A stretch of DNA of 34,285 nucleotides, from assembly GCF_016278715.1 (NCBI RefSeq), contig NZ_JADQBH010000174.1, positions 1 to 34,285 on the forward strand, given 5' to 3'. The translations under genes were made by a program, and so were the position numbers. The number at the start of each line of letters is the position of its first letter. Position 1 is the stretch's first letter. The stretch comes from Marinilabilia sp. (GTDB lineage: Bacteria > Bacteroidota > Bacteroidia > Bacteroidales > Marinilabiliaceae). This document shows, in pieces, positions 1 through 9,224 of the stretch. The notes under the pieces were generated by a model. The model worked only from the letters and a program-made list of their open reading frames with translations, was not told the origin of the DNA and ran no database searches.

Positions 1-6
1 TTCATG

Positions 7-36
7 AATTCATTTTACTTCAATTCATTTTACTTC
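7..36. repeat. 15-bp tandem duplication across the GH2 stop codon
   Basis: AATTCATTTTACTTC occurs at 7-21 and again at 22-36 without a gap. Read on the minus strand the unit is GAA GTA AAA TGA ATT, so the duplication copies the last three codons (E-V-K), the stop and one further codon. Because the unit is 15 bp, the second copy stays in frame and presents a second identical stop. Confidence 0.9.
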
Positions 37-2403
37 AATTACTAGAGAGTTAGATTTTAGTCCATTGGAAGAAGCCGTTACAGTAATCGCACCAACCCGA
101 TTCCCAGCTTTAAGTAACACCGTTGCAATTCCTGCCTCGGCATTAATCGGGTTGGCTCCAATCAATGTTGCATCACCTTCTACCTCAAAAGTGACACTTT
201 GGGAGGCTTCCGGAACGACTGTCCCATGAGCGTCGGTAACTGATGCATACAGAAACACCACATCATTACGTCCGTTTTCCAATGGACGACCGCTTTCGTC
301 GAACCAAAGAGTAAGCCCGGCAGCCTCTCCGGGAGTTCGGCGCATGGCTTTGGTAACTTCTTTTCCATCAACAAAGCCTTTTGCCACCAATTCTCCGGGT
401 TCAAAATTATCCAGATGAAAAGTAAACGGCGGGTGGTCCAGATGGCTACTGATGCGATCCTGATCGGGTTTTTGACGGCCCAAAGAACGACTGTTAACCA
501 GCAATTCCACTTCATCGCAGTTGCTGTAAACTTTAACATCAGTAAAAGACGGGTCGTTGTAAAAATTAGCAATTTCAATAAAGGGACTGTAAAATTCTTC
601 GCTAATTTCAGGCTTAATGTCTGCCTGACTTTTGTAGAAATAGTAAGCGAATTTGGGCAACCTGAAAATATCCATAATCCCGGAAGCTTCGATATCCGGA
701 GCATATCCCCGGTTGTAATCGTACATCAGCCAGTTGGCATCGCCACAGGCAGGCCCCTGCAAATTGCTGTTGTGGGCCTCCTGATAGTTAATTGCCTGCT
801 GAGCAAGCCGTTTCTGGCCAAATCCCCGCAACTGACGTGAATTACGCTCTTCGGCGGTCAGGTCTTCAAAAGCTGTCTGATTGAAACCGGCATTCTGAGC
901 ATAGTATTCCCAGTCTCCATACTCGGCAATAAAGATGGGCTTTTCATTGTCGTATTGATTCCAGTAATGAGGAGGTTTTCCATGCTGACGCGCAGGAATA
1001 TAAATATCATAGACCTCATCTACCCAGCCACAGGTGTAAACATCCTGATGCGGGTACTCCTCATGCACGGCATTATGAGCCCGCTGCATAAACTCCAGGG
1101 ACATGCCGGATTCATTGAGAGAGGCCTCCCAAACAACAACCGAAGGATGATTGCGGTCACGGCGTACCATGTTCCTTACATCAAGGATTGCCCTCTCCTG
1201 AAACTCTTCATTTCCAAAGAATTGCCACCCGGGAATGGCATCCATTGTCAGAAGTCCCAATTCATCACAAGCCTGCATAAAAGACTTTGAGTGGGGGTAA
1301 TGAGACAACCTGACAAAATTGAACCCTGCCTGCTTTATTTTATAAGCATCACGGTAATGGGCATTGTCCGACAATGCATAGCCGATATAAGGATATTCCT
1401 GATGACGGTTGGTTCCTCTTAAGAATAAAGGTTCTCCATTTAAAATGAATTCCCCTGCTGTCCATTTAAATGTTCGTATGCCAATGGTTTCAGTGACTTT
1501 GTCAACTACCTTCCCGTTGTTCAGCACCTCCACATTCAACTGATACAGATTGGGATTATCGGGCGACCAAAGTTGAGGATCCTCCACATCGAAAGAGGTT
1601 TTCATTTCCAAATGGGTTCCTGCATTAAGCATTTGCAAGCGAGCACTTCCGCTGGCAACATTATTTCCGTCCGCATCAACCAGATTGGTGTTTAATGATA
1701 CTTCTACCGCTTTCTGACCGTCATTCACCACATCCACCTTTAAATTCACAGTAGCTTTCTCTCCCGAAACTTCAGAATAGGTTACAAAAAGGCCACCACC
1801 TGCGACTTTTCCGGCTTCTATCGGATCCGAGATATGAACCTGATCTTTAACAAAAAGCCAAACATTTCGATAAATCCCACTGAACCAATTAAAATCCAAA
1901 TCGTCAATGGGTTTACCCGGAGGCACAAGCGGATTGTCTTCATTATTGAGCTTAACCAACAGAATATTTTCGTCTCCATATTTCAATTCGTTGCTCAGAT
2001 CATAATAAAAAGGCAGATAACCACCTTCATGGGTCATCAGATGCTTTCCGTTGAGATATACATCAGCCACTTGCATGGCTCCTTCAAATTTAACGGCTAC
2101 ATGTTTGCCATTTAAAGAAGCAGGAACCGTGAATGATTTCTTGTAAAAAGACGTTCCCTGCCACTGACGTTCTTTGAGTACCAAAGGCTCAATGTGAGCG
2201 GTGTGAGGAATCGTAACCTTTTCCCATTTGGTGCTATCATCCGACGAAAACAGAAGTCCCACATCACCAACCTGCGCCCCTTTCACAAACTCCCAGTCGT
2301 TATTAAACAAGTTTGCTCGTTTATGAAAGCCAGGAACACCAGCCTTGTTTTGACATGAGAAAAATGCCAGTGTGCTTATTAAAATCAGAAGTGCTCGTTT
2401 CAT
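25..2403 (-). CDS. Glycoside hydrolase family 2 lipoprotein, probable beta-galactosidase
   Basis: A 792-residue secreted glycosidase. The N-terminus is a lipoprotein signal (FFSC, Cys17), so it is probably anchored to a membrane. The order is the usual GH2 one: a jelly-roll sugar-binding domain (about 35-190), an immunoglobulin-like domain (about 200-310), a TIM barrel (about 315-610) and a C-terminal Ig-like extension. The barrel contains RGTNRHQEYP, then LNES with the acid/base Glu at 431, then IAEYGDW with the likely nucleophile Glu at 494. GH2 members use retaining chemistry and cut beta-galactosides, beta-glucuronides or beta-mannosides. The neighbouring GH53 galactanase makes beta-galactosidase acting on galacto-oligosaccharides the best guess, but specificity cannot be read from motifs. 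It follows the GH53 gene on the same strand after a 169-bp gap and may be co-transcribed. Confidence 0.88.
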   Translation of the reverse strand: MKRALLILISTLAFFSCQNKAGVPGFHKRANLFNNDWEFVKGAQVGDVGLLFSSDDSTKWEKVTIPHTAHIEPLVLKERQWQGTSFYKKSFTVPASLNGKHVAVKFEGAMQVADVYLNGKHLMTHEGGYLPFYYDLSNELKYGDENILLVKLNNEDNPLVPPGKPIDDLDFNWFSGIYRNVWLFVKDQVHISDPIEAGKVAGGGLFVTYSEVSGEKATVNLKVDVVNDGQKAVEVSLNTNLVDADGNNVASGSARLQMLNAGTHLEMKTSFDVEDPQLWSPDNPNLYQLNVEVLNNGKVVDKVTETIGIRTFKWTAGEFILNGEPLFLRGTNRHQEYPYIGYALSDNAHYRDAYKIKQAGFNFVRLSHYPHSKSFMQACDELGLLTMDAIPGWQFFGNEEFQERAILDVRNMVRRDRNHPSVVVWEASLNESGMSLEFMQRAHNAVHEEYPHQDVYTCGWVDEVYDIYIPARQHGKPPHYWNQYDNEKPIFIAEYGDWEYYAQNAGFNQTAFEDLTAEERNSRQLRGFGQKRLAQQAINYQEAHNSNLQGPACGDANWLMYDYNRGYAPDIEASGIMDIFRLPKFAYYFYKSQADIKPEISEEFYSPFIEIANFYNDPSFTDVKVYSNCDEVELLVNSRSLGRQKPDQDRISSHLDHPPFTFHLDNFEPGELVAKGFVDGKEVTKAMRRTPGEAAGLTLWFDESGRPLENGRNDVVFLYASVTDAHGTVVPEASQSVTFEVEGDATLIGANPINAEAGIATVLLKAGNRVGAITVTASSNGLKSNSLVIEVK

Positions 2404-2572
2404 ATTTAAGGTTTATTCAATAATGAGCGTGATATAAAAAAAATATTTCTGCACCGGAGTTAACCCCCTGTTAATGAGAGTTCAAAATTTTCAAGAACGA
2501 AGAGTTTGGCAACAAAGATGCTTTTCAGACCGGGCTCAATAATACATTTCAATTTGCGCGACAGTGTCAGGT

Positions 2573-3784
2573 TTAATAATCTACACTCAGGTAATTTGCT
2601 GCTTCAGTAACATTTCCGGAGAAATTGAACAGTGCACAATTCTCCCAACTGGAACCGGTTCCCCAGAGGTCTTTCATTCCTGATGTTATCCAGGCAGGCT
2701 CCCAGTAAATTACGCCTAAAGCCCCGGCATCAGACATATTCTGCGATAAGGTTGTGAGAAATTGTTTCTGGCCCTCCACGGTGTAAGGAAACTCTTCCAA
2801 CGGAGCAGTTTCCGAAGAATATATGTTTCCGTAATTATCGTTGTGATCGGTCGTGAAGGGATAGGCAGTTTCCATCACCAGCAATTCTTTGTCATAAGAA
2901 GCTTTCAGTTGAGATACAAGATTAGGAAGTGCTTCGAAAGAAATGGTGGTGTGCCACAAGTGGTAATAGGAAAATCCCATGATCTCAAAATCAGTAACCT
3001 TTCCTTTGTTGATGACATCCGCCATCCACCATTCGAGATTTTTGGGGTCGGCGATGTGTAATGCCACTTTAATGTCCTGTCCCGATTGGGATTCCATATC
3101 TCGAACTGCTTTAATTCCGGCATTCACCACCTGTCCGAAAGCTGCCCAATTCCCATCGTAAACATTAAGATCAGGGAACCCCTCAGGAGTCGATGTGGTC
3201 ATCATACCGGGGTTGGTTTCATTTCCAATCTGAACCATTTGAGGTAACAGGTCTCTTTCTTTAAGATATTCAAGAACTGTGTAAGTATAATTGTATACCG
3301 AGTCGCTCAACACATCAAGACTGGTGATATTCTTCCATGCGGCAGGCACATCCTGATGTCCGGGATCTGCCCAAGTGTCGGAGTAATGAAAATCCAGGAG
3401 AACAGCCAACCCGATTTCGTGAGATCGTTCAATGGTTTTGGCCACATCTTCGGGGCCACTGTAAACAGGAGTAGCATCTCCGTAGATATCCTTCACCCAT
3501 TGCGGATTGTGCCAGATGCGCACCCGGGTCAGATTGGCTCCTTTGTCACTCAACACCTCAAAAGGATCGGCCGGTTCGTTGTCTTGTTTGTATTGTCCTC
3601 CATGGTCTTCTACCTGATTGACGTATGATAAGTCAACCCCTTTAATGAAATCTGCCAATACAGGTTTATCAGAAGGTTCTTCTTCCGGCTGAGGCTTGTC
3701 CTTTTTATTGTCCTCGGAACAGGCAAAGCTCAGAACAGTTGTAAATAGAAGAGCAAAAACGAATAGAATCTGGGGCTTTCTCAT
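2573..3784 (-). CDS. GH53 endo-beta-1,4-galactanase lipoprotein
   Basis: A 403-residue arabinogalactan endo-1,4-beta-galactanase. It has a lipoprotein signal (LSFAC, Cys22), then a Lys/Glu/Pro-rich linker, then a single (beta/alpha)8 GH53 domain. Family signatures are FIKGVDLSYV near the domain start, TRVRIWHNP, VQIGNETNPG with the acid/base Glu at 189, and LVMETAYPFT with the nucleophile Glu at 305. GH53 cleaves internal beta-1,4-galactosyl bonds in pectic galactan or type I arabinogalactan. The lipoprotein signal followed by a charged linker suggests display on the outer surface, as with other Bacteroidota glycan-utilisation enzymes. It lies upstream of the GH2 gene and diverges from the HTCS regulator, which is its likely activator. 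Length and architecture are normal for the family. Confidence 0.93.
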   Translation of the reverse strand: MRKPQILFVFALLFTTVLSFACSEDNKKDKPQPEEEPSDKPVLADFIKGVDLSYVNQVEDHGGQYKQDNEPADPFEVLSDKGANLTRVRIWHNPQWVKDIYGDATPVYSGPEDVAKTIERSHEIGLAVLLDFHYSDTWADPGHQDVPAAWKNITSLDVLSDSVYNYTYTVLEYLKERDLLPQMVQIGNETNPGMMTTSTPEGFPDLNVYDGNWAAFGQVVNAGIKAVRDMESQSGQDIKVALHIADPKNLEWWMADVINKGKVTDFEIMGFSYYHLWHTTISFEALPNLVSQLKASYDKELLVMETAYPFTTDHNDNYGNIYSSETAPLEEFPYTVEGQKQFLTTLSQNMSDAGALGVIYWEPAWITSGMKDLWGTGSSWENCALFNFSGNVTEAANYLSVDY

Positions 3785-4221
3785 ACGTATAAAATTTATT
3801 TAATATAGTCTGATGAAACGTGCATGCAAAGGTTCAGCCAACTTCTTCCCGATTCAAATTAGGGATTTGCTATGTGGATAACCTTTCCAGGCTTGTTTCA
3901 CAATAATCAATTTACCGGTATCAAATTTTCATGAGTTGACGAACTTTTGGAAAACTCATTCCTGGAAGCAATCAAACTGCGCATCAAACTTAAACAAGTA
4001 TTAAAAAATGTAATTGTTTTAATCCTCCAAATAGTTGTCTGAATCATACATTGTAAGCAAAACCAAAGACACCAAAGTTCACTTCGCTGACTTACAATAC
4101 ATTAACCAACTTGTCTAAATCTTACAAATCCTTGTTAAATTCTATCATTCAACCATATTCTGTTAAAATATTTTTAATTTTACCCGTTCCGCGAAAGAAT
4201 CATGTCATTAGAAAGCAGATT
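3785..4221. other. Divergent regulatory region between the GH53 gene and the HTCS gene
   Basis: About 437 bp without a gene. Apart from the candidate GH53 promoter it holds an inverted repeat ATTGTAAG (4050-4057) / CTTACAAT (4091-4098), and a further CTTACAA at 4121-4127, 30 bp from the second arm. These are candidates for binding by the HTCS output domain, since AraC-type domains often bind spaced repeats. No convincing promoter for the HTCS gene was found. Confidence 0.4.
3827..3858 (-). promoter_or_regulatory. Candidate promoter of the GH53 gene
   Basis: On the minus strand TTTG (3855-3858) is followed after 20 bp by AACCTTTG (3827-3834). This fits the Bacteroidetes pattern TTTG / 19-21 bp / TAnnTTTG with one mismatch in the -7 box. 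The start codon is about 43 nt further on. Confidence 0.45.
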
Positions 4222-7200
4222 ATGTCAGTCCTGTCGACCATAAGAAAATCATTGGCAACAATATGTTTGCTGGTAATCTTTTCCTGCATTACAGAAGCAT
4301 TACCAGCACTCTACTTCTCAAATCTTACAATTGAGCAGGGGTTGCCCTCCAATGTTACCAATTCTATTGTTCAGGACAAATACGGGTTTATATGGATCGG
4401 AACACAAGAAGGATTATCCCGCTACGACGGATTTGAGATGATGACCTTTCAGCATTCAGGAAACTCAGGTTCTATCCCTTCGAACAATATCTCAACCCTG
4501 TTGTATGATGATAATTTAATATGGGTAGGCACATGGAACGGACTCTGCACCATCAATATTCACAACTATGAGATAAAACAAATCAACCTGGGACGCAGCA
4601 AAACCATCCGGGCTCTTTACAAGGACAAAGAAGAAAATATATGGATAGGAACAGCCAACGGGCTCCTGAAACACCATCCTGAGAAAAATATTTTCACCTT
4701 TTATGACAGCTCTAACTCCGGGTTATCGCACAACACAATACGTTCTTTTCATCAATCAGGCAACGGAGACCTGTGGATTGGAACCTATGACGGACTCAAC
4801 AGATATCGGCAGGGCAAAATAACCTCATTCGAAGTAAAAGGAGACTACAAGCCCTTGCTCGAAAACAACCTGGTAGTTTCCATCAGTGAATATGCCAAAG
4901 GATGTGACTCACTGTTATGGGTGGGAACAGAAACAGGCCTTGCTCTGTTTAACACCCACGACAAAAACTTTAAGCACTACAATACATCAAATACTCAATT
5001 TAGCAATGAAGTAATCAAAACCATATACCATCAGAATGATTCGCTACTTTGGCTGGGAACCGATTTTGGCCTGAACCTTTTTAACGTCAAAACTGAATCG
5101 GCAACTGCATTCTTTCACGATCCTCTTATAAACAACACCATTGCCAACAATGTGGTCTGGCAAATATTTGAAGACAACCAGGAGCGGGTCTGGCTAATTA
5201 CTTCAGGCGGCGTCAGTCTGGTCAATAAAGGAGAGCCTTATTATCATTTACACGAGGAGTTTTTCAGTTCCGACGAGCCGAGAATCGGAAATCAGATCAG
5301 GGACATTTTATCTGACCAATACGGAAATATCTGGCTGGCAACCATTCACGGGGTGGTAAAAGAAAACCTCCAAAACGGAGAAAGAGAAACATTCTCCACA
5401 ACTTCTGAAAGTACAGATCAGGTTCTTCTGGATAATGTTTATGCGCTTGAGGAAGACCATATCGGACGTATCTGGATTGGGACGGCAGCGGGAATCAACA
5501 TCCGGGATAACAGGAAGAACCAGATGCACGCCATTACTGCCGGGAAAGAGAACGGATTAACCTCCAATTACATCAGTGGAATTGTCCAGGCTTCTGACGG
5601 AAGTTTCTGGGTTAGTGCCTGGGAAGGTGGGGTATTCCGCACTGAAGCGGACGGAAGTTCCCCGGAAGATTTTCATTTTATGCTGATCGACAATGAGGGT
5701 GGCGGCCAGTTAATGAAATATGGCGAACAAATATTTTATTCAAGCGGTAATCAACTCAGTGTTTTTGACCCTGTAACATTCAATAAAAGTCAGGTTAATA
5801 AGGTCAACCAACTTATTAAAAACCGCTCAGTAACCATTATCCGTGCCGGGAAAAATGAGAGCATGTGGATAGGTGCCGAAAACATGCTCATCCGCTTCAT
5901 TCCAAAAACAGGAGAAGTGAAAAGCTTTGACGTCAATATCAGCAGCCCCCACAAAATCATCAATCTGGAAGAGGATGACTCTGGAAACATCTGGGGAACC
6001 ACACAAAATTCCATTTTCAGGGTTAATATTGGGACAAGTGAAACAATTACAATTCCAGTCAATGAAGGTTCTCCGTTCAAAGGGTTTTATTCCAACTGCA
6101 GTGCTATTGCCGGAAACGGGAATATCTTGTTTGGCGGGGACAATGCTTATTTGGAGATTGCTCCTTCACACATTAATTATTCAACAGGCAAACCTTCCTT
6201 TTTTATCACAGGTATCCGAATAAATAACCAACCGGTGCAACCATCCAACGCACCGGACATTCTATCGTCGGACATTGCATATACTCAAAACATAAACCTA
6301 AAATATCATCAGAACTCATTAACCTTCGAATTTTCGACTCTTGATTACCTCTATCCCGATATGGGGCAATTCCGCTACCGGTTGACGCCGGACCAGGAGG
6401 AATGGATATCCAGTTCAGGGAGAAACAATTATGCCGTATTTTCCAATGTTGCACCGGGCAATTACGTATTGGAAGTCCAGGGAACCAACCATCTGGGACA
6501 ATGGAGCGAAATCCGGAAACTCCTGATTGACATTTCTCCTTCGATCTGGCTAAGCAAAGGTTTTCTAATGCTTTACATCGCCTTAATTCTGGGGTTGACA
6601 TATTTTATCTTCAGAGTTTACAATTACCGTCAACGTCTCAACAGTGAGTTGAAAATAGTCAGACTCGAAAAGCAGCATAGTGAAGCCCTTTATCAGGCAA
6701 AAATCCGATTTTTTACCAACATTTCACACGAATTTCGCACTCCTCTGGGTTTAATTATTTCACCGCTTAAACAATTATCACAAGGCAACATACAGGATGT
6801 CCGTTTCCGCAAAATGATTGAACTGGCACACAGAAATGCCGGTCGGCTCAACAAGCTTATCAACCAACTGCTTGACTTTAGAAAGATAGAATCGTCTCAA
6901 CTTCAACTAATAACCCAACCCGTCGAAATGGTTGCTTTTACCAGGGAAATCTACTCCTCTTTCGATGACCTGGCACAACGTAACCAGCTGAATTATCGTT
7001 TTCATGCTTCGCCGGATTCAGTGAATTGTATGCTGGACCGCGAAAAGGTTGAAACCATTCTCTTCAATCTTTTATCCAATGCCTTTAAATATGCACCCCG
7101 GGAAGGGGAAATAGAAGTCGGACTCAAAACAACAAATGCACTAAATAATACCTCCACTATCGAAGTTAGTGTTGAAGACAATGGCCCCGGGATTCCGGAA

Positions 7201-8241
7201 AATGACCGCAATCATATATTTGAGCTGTTTTATCGGACCGATGAAAAAACCAACACCCGCAACGGCTCAGGAATCGGGCTAACTCTTGCCATGGAATACG
7301 CACAGCTGCATGGCGGCACCATAATACTGGAAAGTGAAGCCGGCAAGGGAAGCAGATTTACATTGTTGTTGCCCCTCCTTAAAACGGAAATCCTTAACGA
7401 AGTCGGAGACCAAAATACCAACCCGGAGGACAAAGAAAGAATGACAAAAACGGGTATTGAAGCACCCGAAAAGGCGCCTAAAATTCTTTTGGTTGATGAC
7501 AATACCGACTTTCTGGACTATCTGACCATCAACCTTGAAGCGGAATACCATCTCCTCACTGCTGAAGATGGTAGTGAAGGACTAGAGCTGGCAGCCGGCG
7601 AAAAACCGGATTTGATTATTTCGGACATAATGATGCCCGTAATGGATGGCATTCAATTGTGCGAACAAATCAAGACCAATACCTTAACAGCACATATCCC
7701 CGTAATCCTCCTTACCGCCAAAACCCTTGACATTGACAAAACCGAAGGAATGAACAAAGGGGCAGATATGTACATCACCAAACCCTTCGATATTGAATTT
7801 CTCAAATCGAGCATTCACAGCCTGTTCCGCCGTGAAGAGGAAATGATCCGCTACATCAAAAACCAACTTATTCTGAACCCAGGAAAAGAAGAAAAAAGGG
7901 AACACCCCGATGAACTTTTCTTAAAAAAAGTGATGACTATCATTGAGCGCAATATGAATAATCCGGCATTTTCGGTAGATAGGATAAGTGAAACCGTAGG
8001 GATGAGCAGCACCCACCTCTATCGTCGGCTAAAAAGTATCACCGGCATTTCCACACGGGATATTATCAATAATTACCGAATGCAAAAAGCGGCACAGTTG
8101 CTTTCAGACAAAGAGGGAAACATTACAGAAGTGATGTATGCTGTGGGCTTCTCAAGCCTGTCCAGTTTCTCAAAGAGCTTTAAAGCCAAATTCGGAGTGT
8201 CTCCAAGGGTGTATTGCGACCAGAGGGAACGCCAAATATAA
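4222..8241 (+). CDS. Hybrid two-component system regulator (HTCS) for glycan use
   Basis: A 1339-residue one-protein signalling system. The open frame reaches back to a TTG at 4111, but I chose the ATG at 4222 because a signal peptide follows at once. The periplasmic half carries about twelve two-component propeller blades of the form WIGTxxGLxR, then a Y_Y_Y domain (about 690-770). A transmembrane helix is near 779-802. Then come HisKA with ISHEFRTPLG (phospho-His 836), HATPase_c with NLLSNAFKYAP (about 948) and DNGPGIP, a receiver with phospho-Asp 1135 in IISDIMMP, and a C-terminal AraC-type helix-turn-helix ending FKAKFGVSPR. HTCS proteins usually bind an oligosaccharide in the periplasm and activate the adjacent degradation genes. 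The divergent GH53/GH2 pair suggests a galactan-derived ligand; that is inference from position. Confidence 0.95.
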   Translation: MSVLSTIRKSLATICLLVIFSCITEALPALYFSNLTIEQGLPSNVTNSIVQDKYGFIWIGTQEGLSRYDGFEMMTFQHSGNSGSIPSNNISTLLYDDNLIWVGTWNGLCTINIHNYEIKQINLGRSKTIRALYKDKEENIWIGTANGLLKHHPEKNIFTFYDSSNSGLSHNTIRSFHQSGNGDLWIGTYDGLNRYRQGKITSFEVKGDYKPLLENNLVVSISEYAKGCDSLLWVGTETGLALFNTHDKNFKHYNTSNTQFSNEVIKTIYHQNDSLLWLGTDFGLNLFNVKTESATAFFHDPLINNTIANNVVWQIFEDNQERVWLITSGGVSLVNKGEPYYHLHEEFFSSDEPRIGNQIRDILSDQYGNIWLATIHGVVKENLQNGERETFSTTSESTDQVLLDNVYALEEDHIGRIWIGTAAGINIRDNRKNQMHAITAGKENGLTSNYISGIVQASDGSFWVSAWEGGVFRTEADGSSPEDFHFMLIDNEGGGQLMKYGEQIFYSSGNQLSVFDPVTFNKSQVNKVNQLIKNRSVTIIRAGKNESMWIGAENMLIRFIPKTGEVKSFDVNISSPHKIINLEEDDSGNIWGTTQNSIFRVNIGTSETITIPVNEGSPFKGFYSNCSAIAGNGNILFGGDNAYLEIAPSHINYSTGKPSFFITGIRINNQPVQPSNAPDILSSDIAYTQNINLKYHQNSLTFEFSTLDYLYPDMGQFRYRLTPDQEEWISSSGRNNYAVFSNVAPGNYVLEVQGTNHLGQWSEIRKLLIDISPSIWLSKGFLMLYIALILGLTYFIFRVYNYRQRLNSELKIVRLEKQHSEALYQAKIRFFTNISHEFRTPLGLIISPLKQLSQGNIQDVRFRKMIELAHRNAGRLNKLINQLLDFRKIESSQLQLITQPVEMVAFTREIYSSFDDLAQRNQLNYRFHASPDSVNCMLDREKVETILFNLLSNAFKYAPREGEIEVGLKTTNALNNTSTIEVSVEDNGPGIPENDRNHIFELFYRTDEKTNTRNGSGIGLTLAMEYAQLHGGTIILESEAGKGSRFTLLLPLLKTEILNEVGDQNTNPEDKERMTKTGIEAPEKAPKILLVDDNTDFLDYLTINLEAEYHLLTAEDGSEGLELAAGEKPDLIISDIMMPVMDGIQLCEQIKTNTLTAHIPVILLTAKTLDIDKTEGMNKGADMYITKPFDIEFLKSSIHSLFRREEEMIRYIKNQLILNPGKEEKREHPDELFLKKVMTIIERNMNNPAFSVDRISETVGMSSTHLYRRLKSITGISTRDIINNYRMQKAAQLLSDKEGNITEVMYAVGFSSLSSFSKSFKAKFGVSPRVYCDQRERQI

Positions 8242-8391
8242 CCCGACACATTACTTTGAAAAGAGCAATATCGGATTAGCAACCAAAAAAAACCAGCGAA
8301 CCCCCAAAAATGTCAGTTCTGCAATATCATTTTCGCCACATCATAATAGGAGCTTTTCTTTGTTGATTATTAACCTTTAAATCAAAACATC

Positions 8392-9222
8392 ATGAAAAGT
8401 TACATTTATTTATTTGTGGCGATTTCACTGGGGAGCAGCCAATCGAACCTAAAAGGGCAAACCAGCTTCAACATTGAATTACCAAACCGGCTGCCAACCG
8501 ACCTGGTATTGAAAAATTCAGAAATCCGAACTTACCGAATAATAACGGACTATTTGGATTACGATTTAAAAGGGAATTTCAATGCAAAAAGACGGGTTGC
8601 GGGTGATTATACCATTGGGTTGCCTGGCGACACGGTACGATGGAATAACATTAGTCTCTCCAATTCAGCCGACCTGGAAGGAACCTTCCCGAAAGGCAAA
8701 AAGCAACAATATATGGAGAATTTCTCCTATATTCAGGATGAGAATATTCTATCCCAATCGTTTTTCAAAGATATCCCCCAGGCAGATATTCTTATAAGAA
8801 ATCTGATTTGGGATGTTGCCGGCTTAAATTGGTTTGCATACTGGAATTGGGACAAATTGGAATTAAACAAACCCTATAGAGACAAGAACATAAACAATCA
8901 GAAATTGGATCTGTCGGGTCAGGGAACCTTTGAAAACCGGAATGTGGAAATAACCTGGATCGGCGTTACAAAGCAAAACAATGAGACCTGTGCAATTCTG
9001 AAATACTCAACCATGAATAACCCGCTGACTGTAAAACTCGAAAACATGAATATGACCGGTCGAAGCCACTACTGGGGAGAAATTTACGTATCATTAGAAG
9101 ATAAAGAAATTGAAATGGCTACGCTGCTTGAAGATGTAGTTACAGATATTTCTCTGGAAGGCCAACCAAATAACATTTTGGGATATACTGTCAGAAAAAT
9201 CACTTTGGCCAAAACCAATTAA
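8392..9222 (+). CDS. Secreted protein of unknown function, in an operon with a LytS/LytTR pair
   Basis: A 276-residue protein I cannot assign to a named family. It begins with a probable signal peptide (hydrophobic to about residue 23) and has no lipobox Cys. The mature part looks all-beta, with no transmembrane segment. Striking stretches are GLNWFAYWNWDKLELN, rich in aromatic residues, and GRSHYWGEIYVSL near the C-terminus. It holds one Cys, in ETCAIL. The stop codon is 2 bp from the start of the kinase gene, so the two are almost certainly co-transcribed. It could be a periplasmic input or the target of the pathway, but nothing in the sequence decides this. The 150 bp upstream contains no clear promoter. 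Confidence 0.8.
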   Translation: MKSYIYLFVAISLGSSQSNLKGQTSFNIELPNRLPTDLVLKNSEIRTYRIITDYLDYDLKGNFNAKRRVAGDYTIGLPGDTVRWNNISLSNSADLEGTFPKGKKQQYMENFSYIQDENILSQSFFKDIPQADILIRNLIWDVAGLNWFAYWNWDKLELNKPYRDKNINNQKLDLSGQGTFENRNVEITWIGVTKQNNETCAILKYSTMNNPLTVKLENMNMTGRSHYWGEIYVSLEDKEIEMATLLEDVVTDISLEGQPNNILGYTVRKITLAKTN

Positions 9223-9224
9223 TT

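Noticed and set aside
415-840. Plus-strand frame of 141 codons opposite the GH2 gene
   Set aside because: Shadow of the GH2 coding strand.
4111-4221. Upstream extension of the HTCS frame from a TTG
   Set aside because: The added 37 residues precede a normal signal peptide and would bury it; the ATG at 4222 is the better start.
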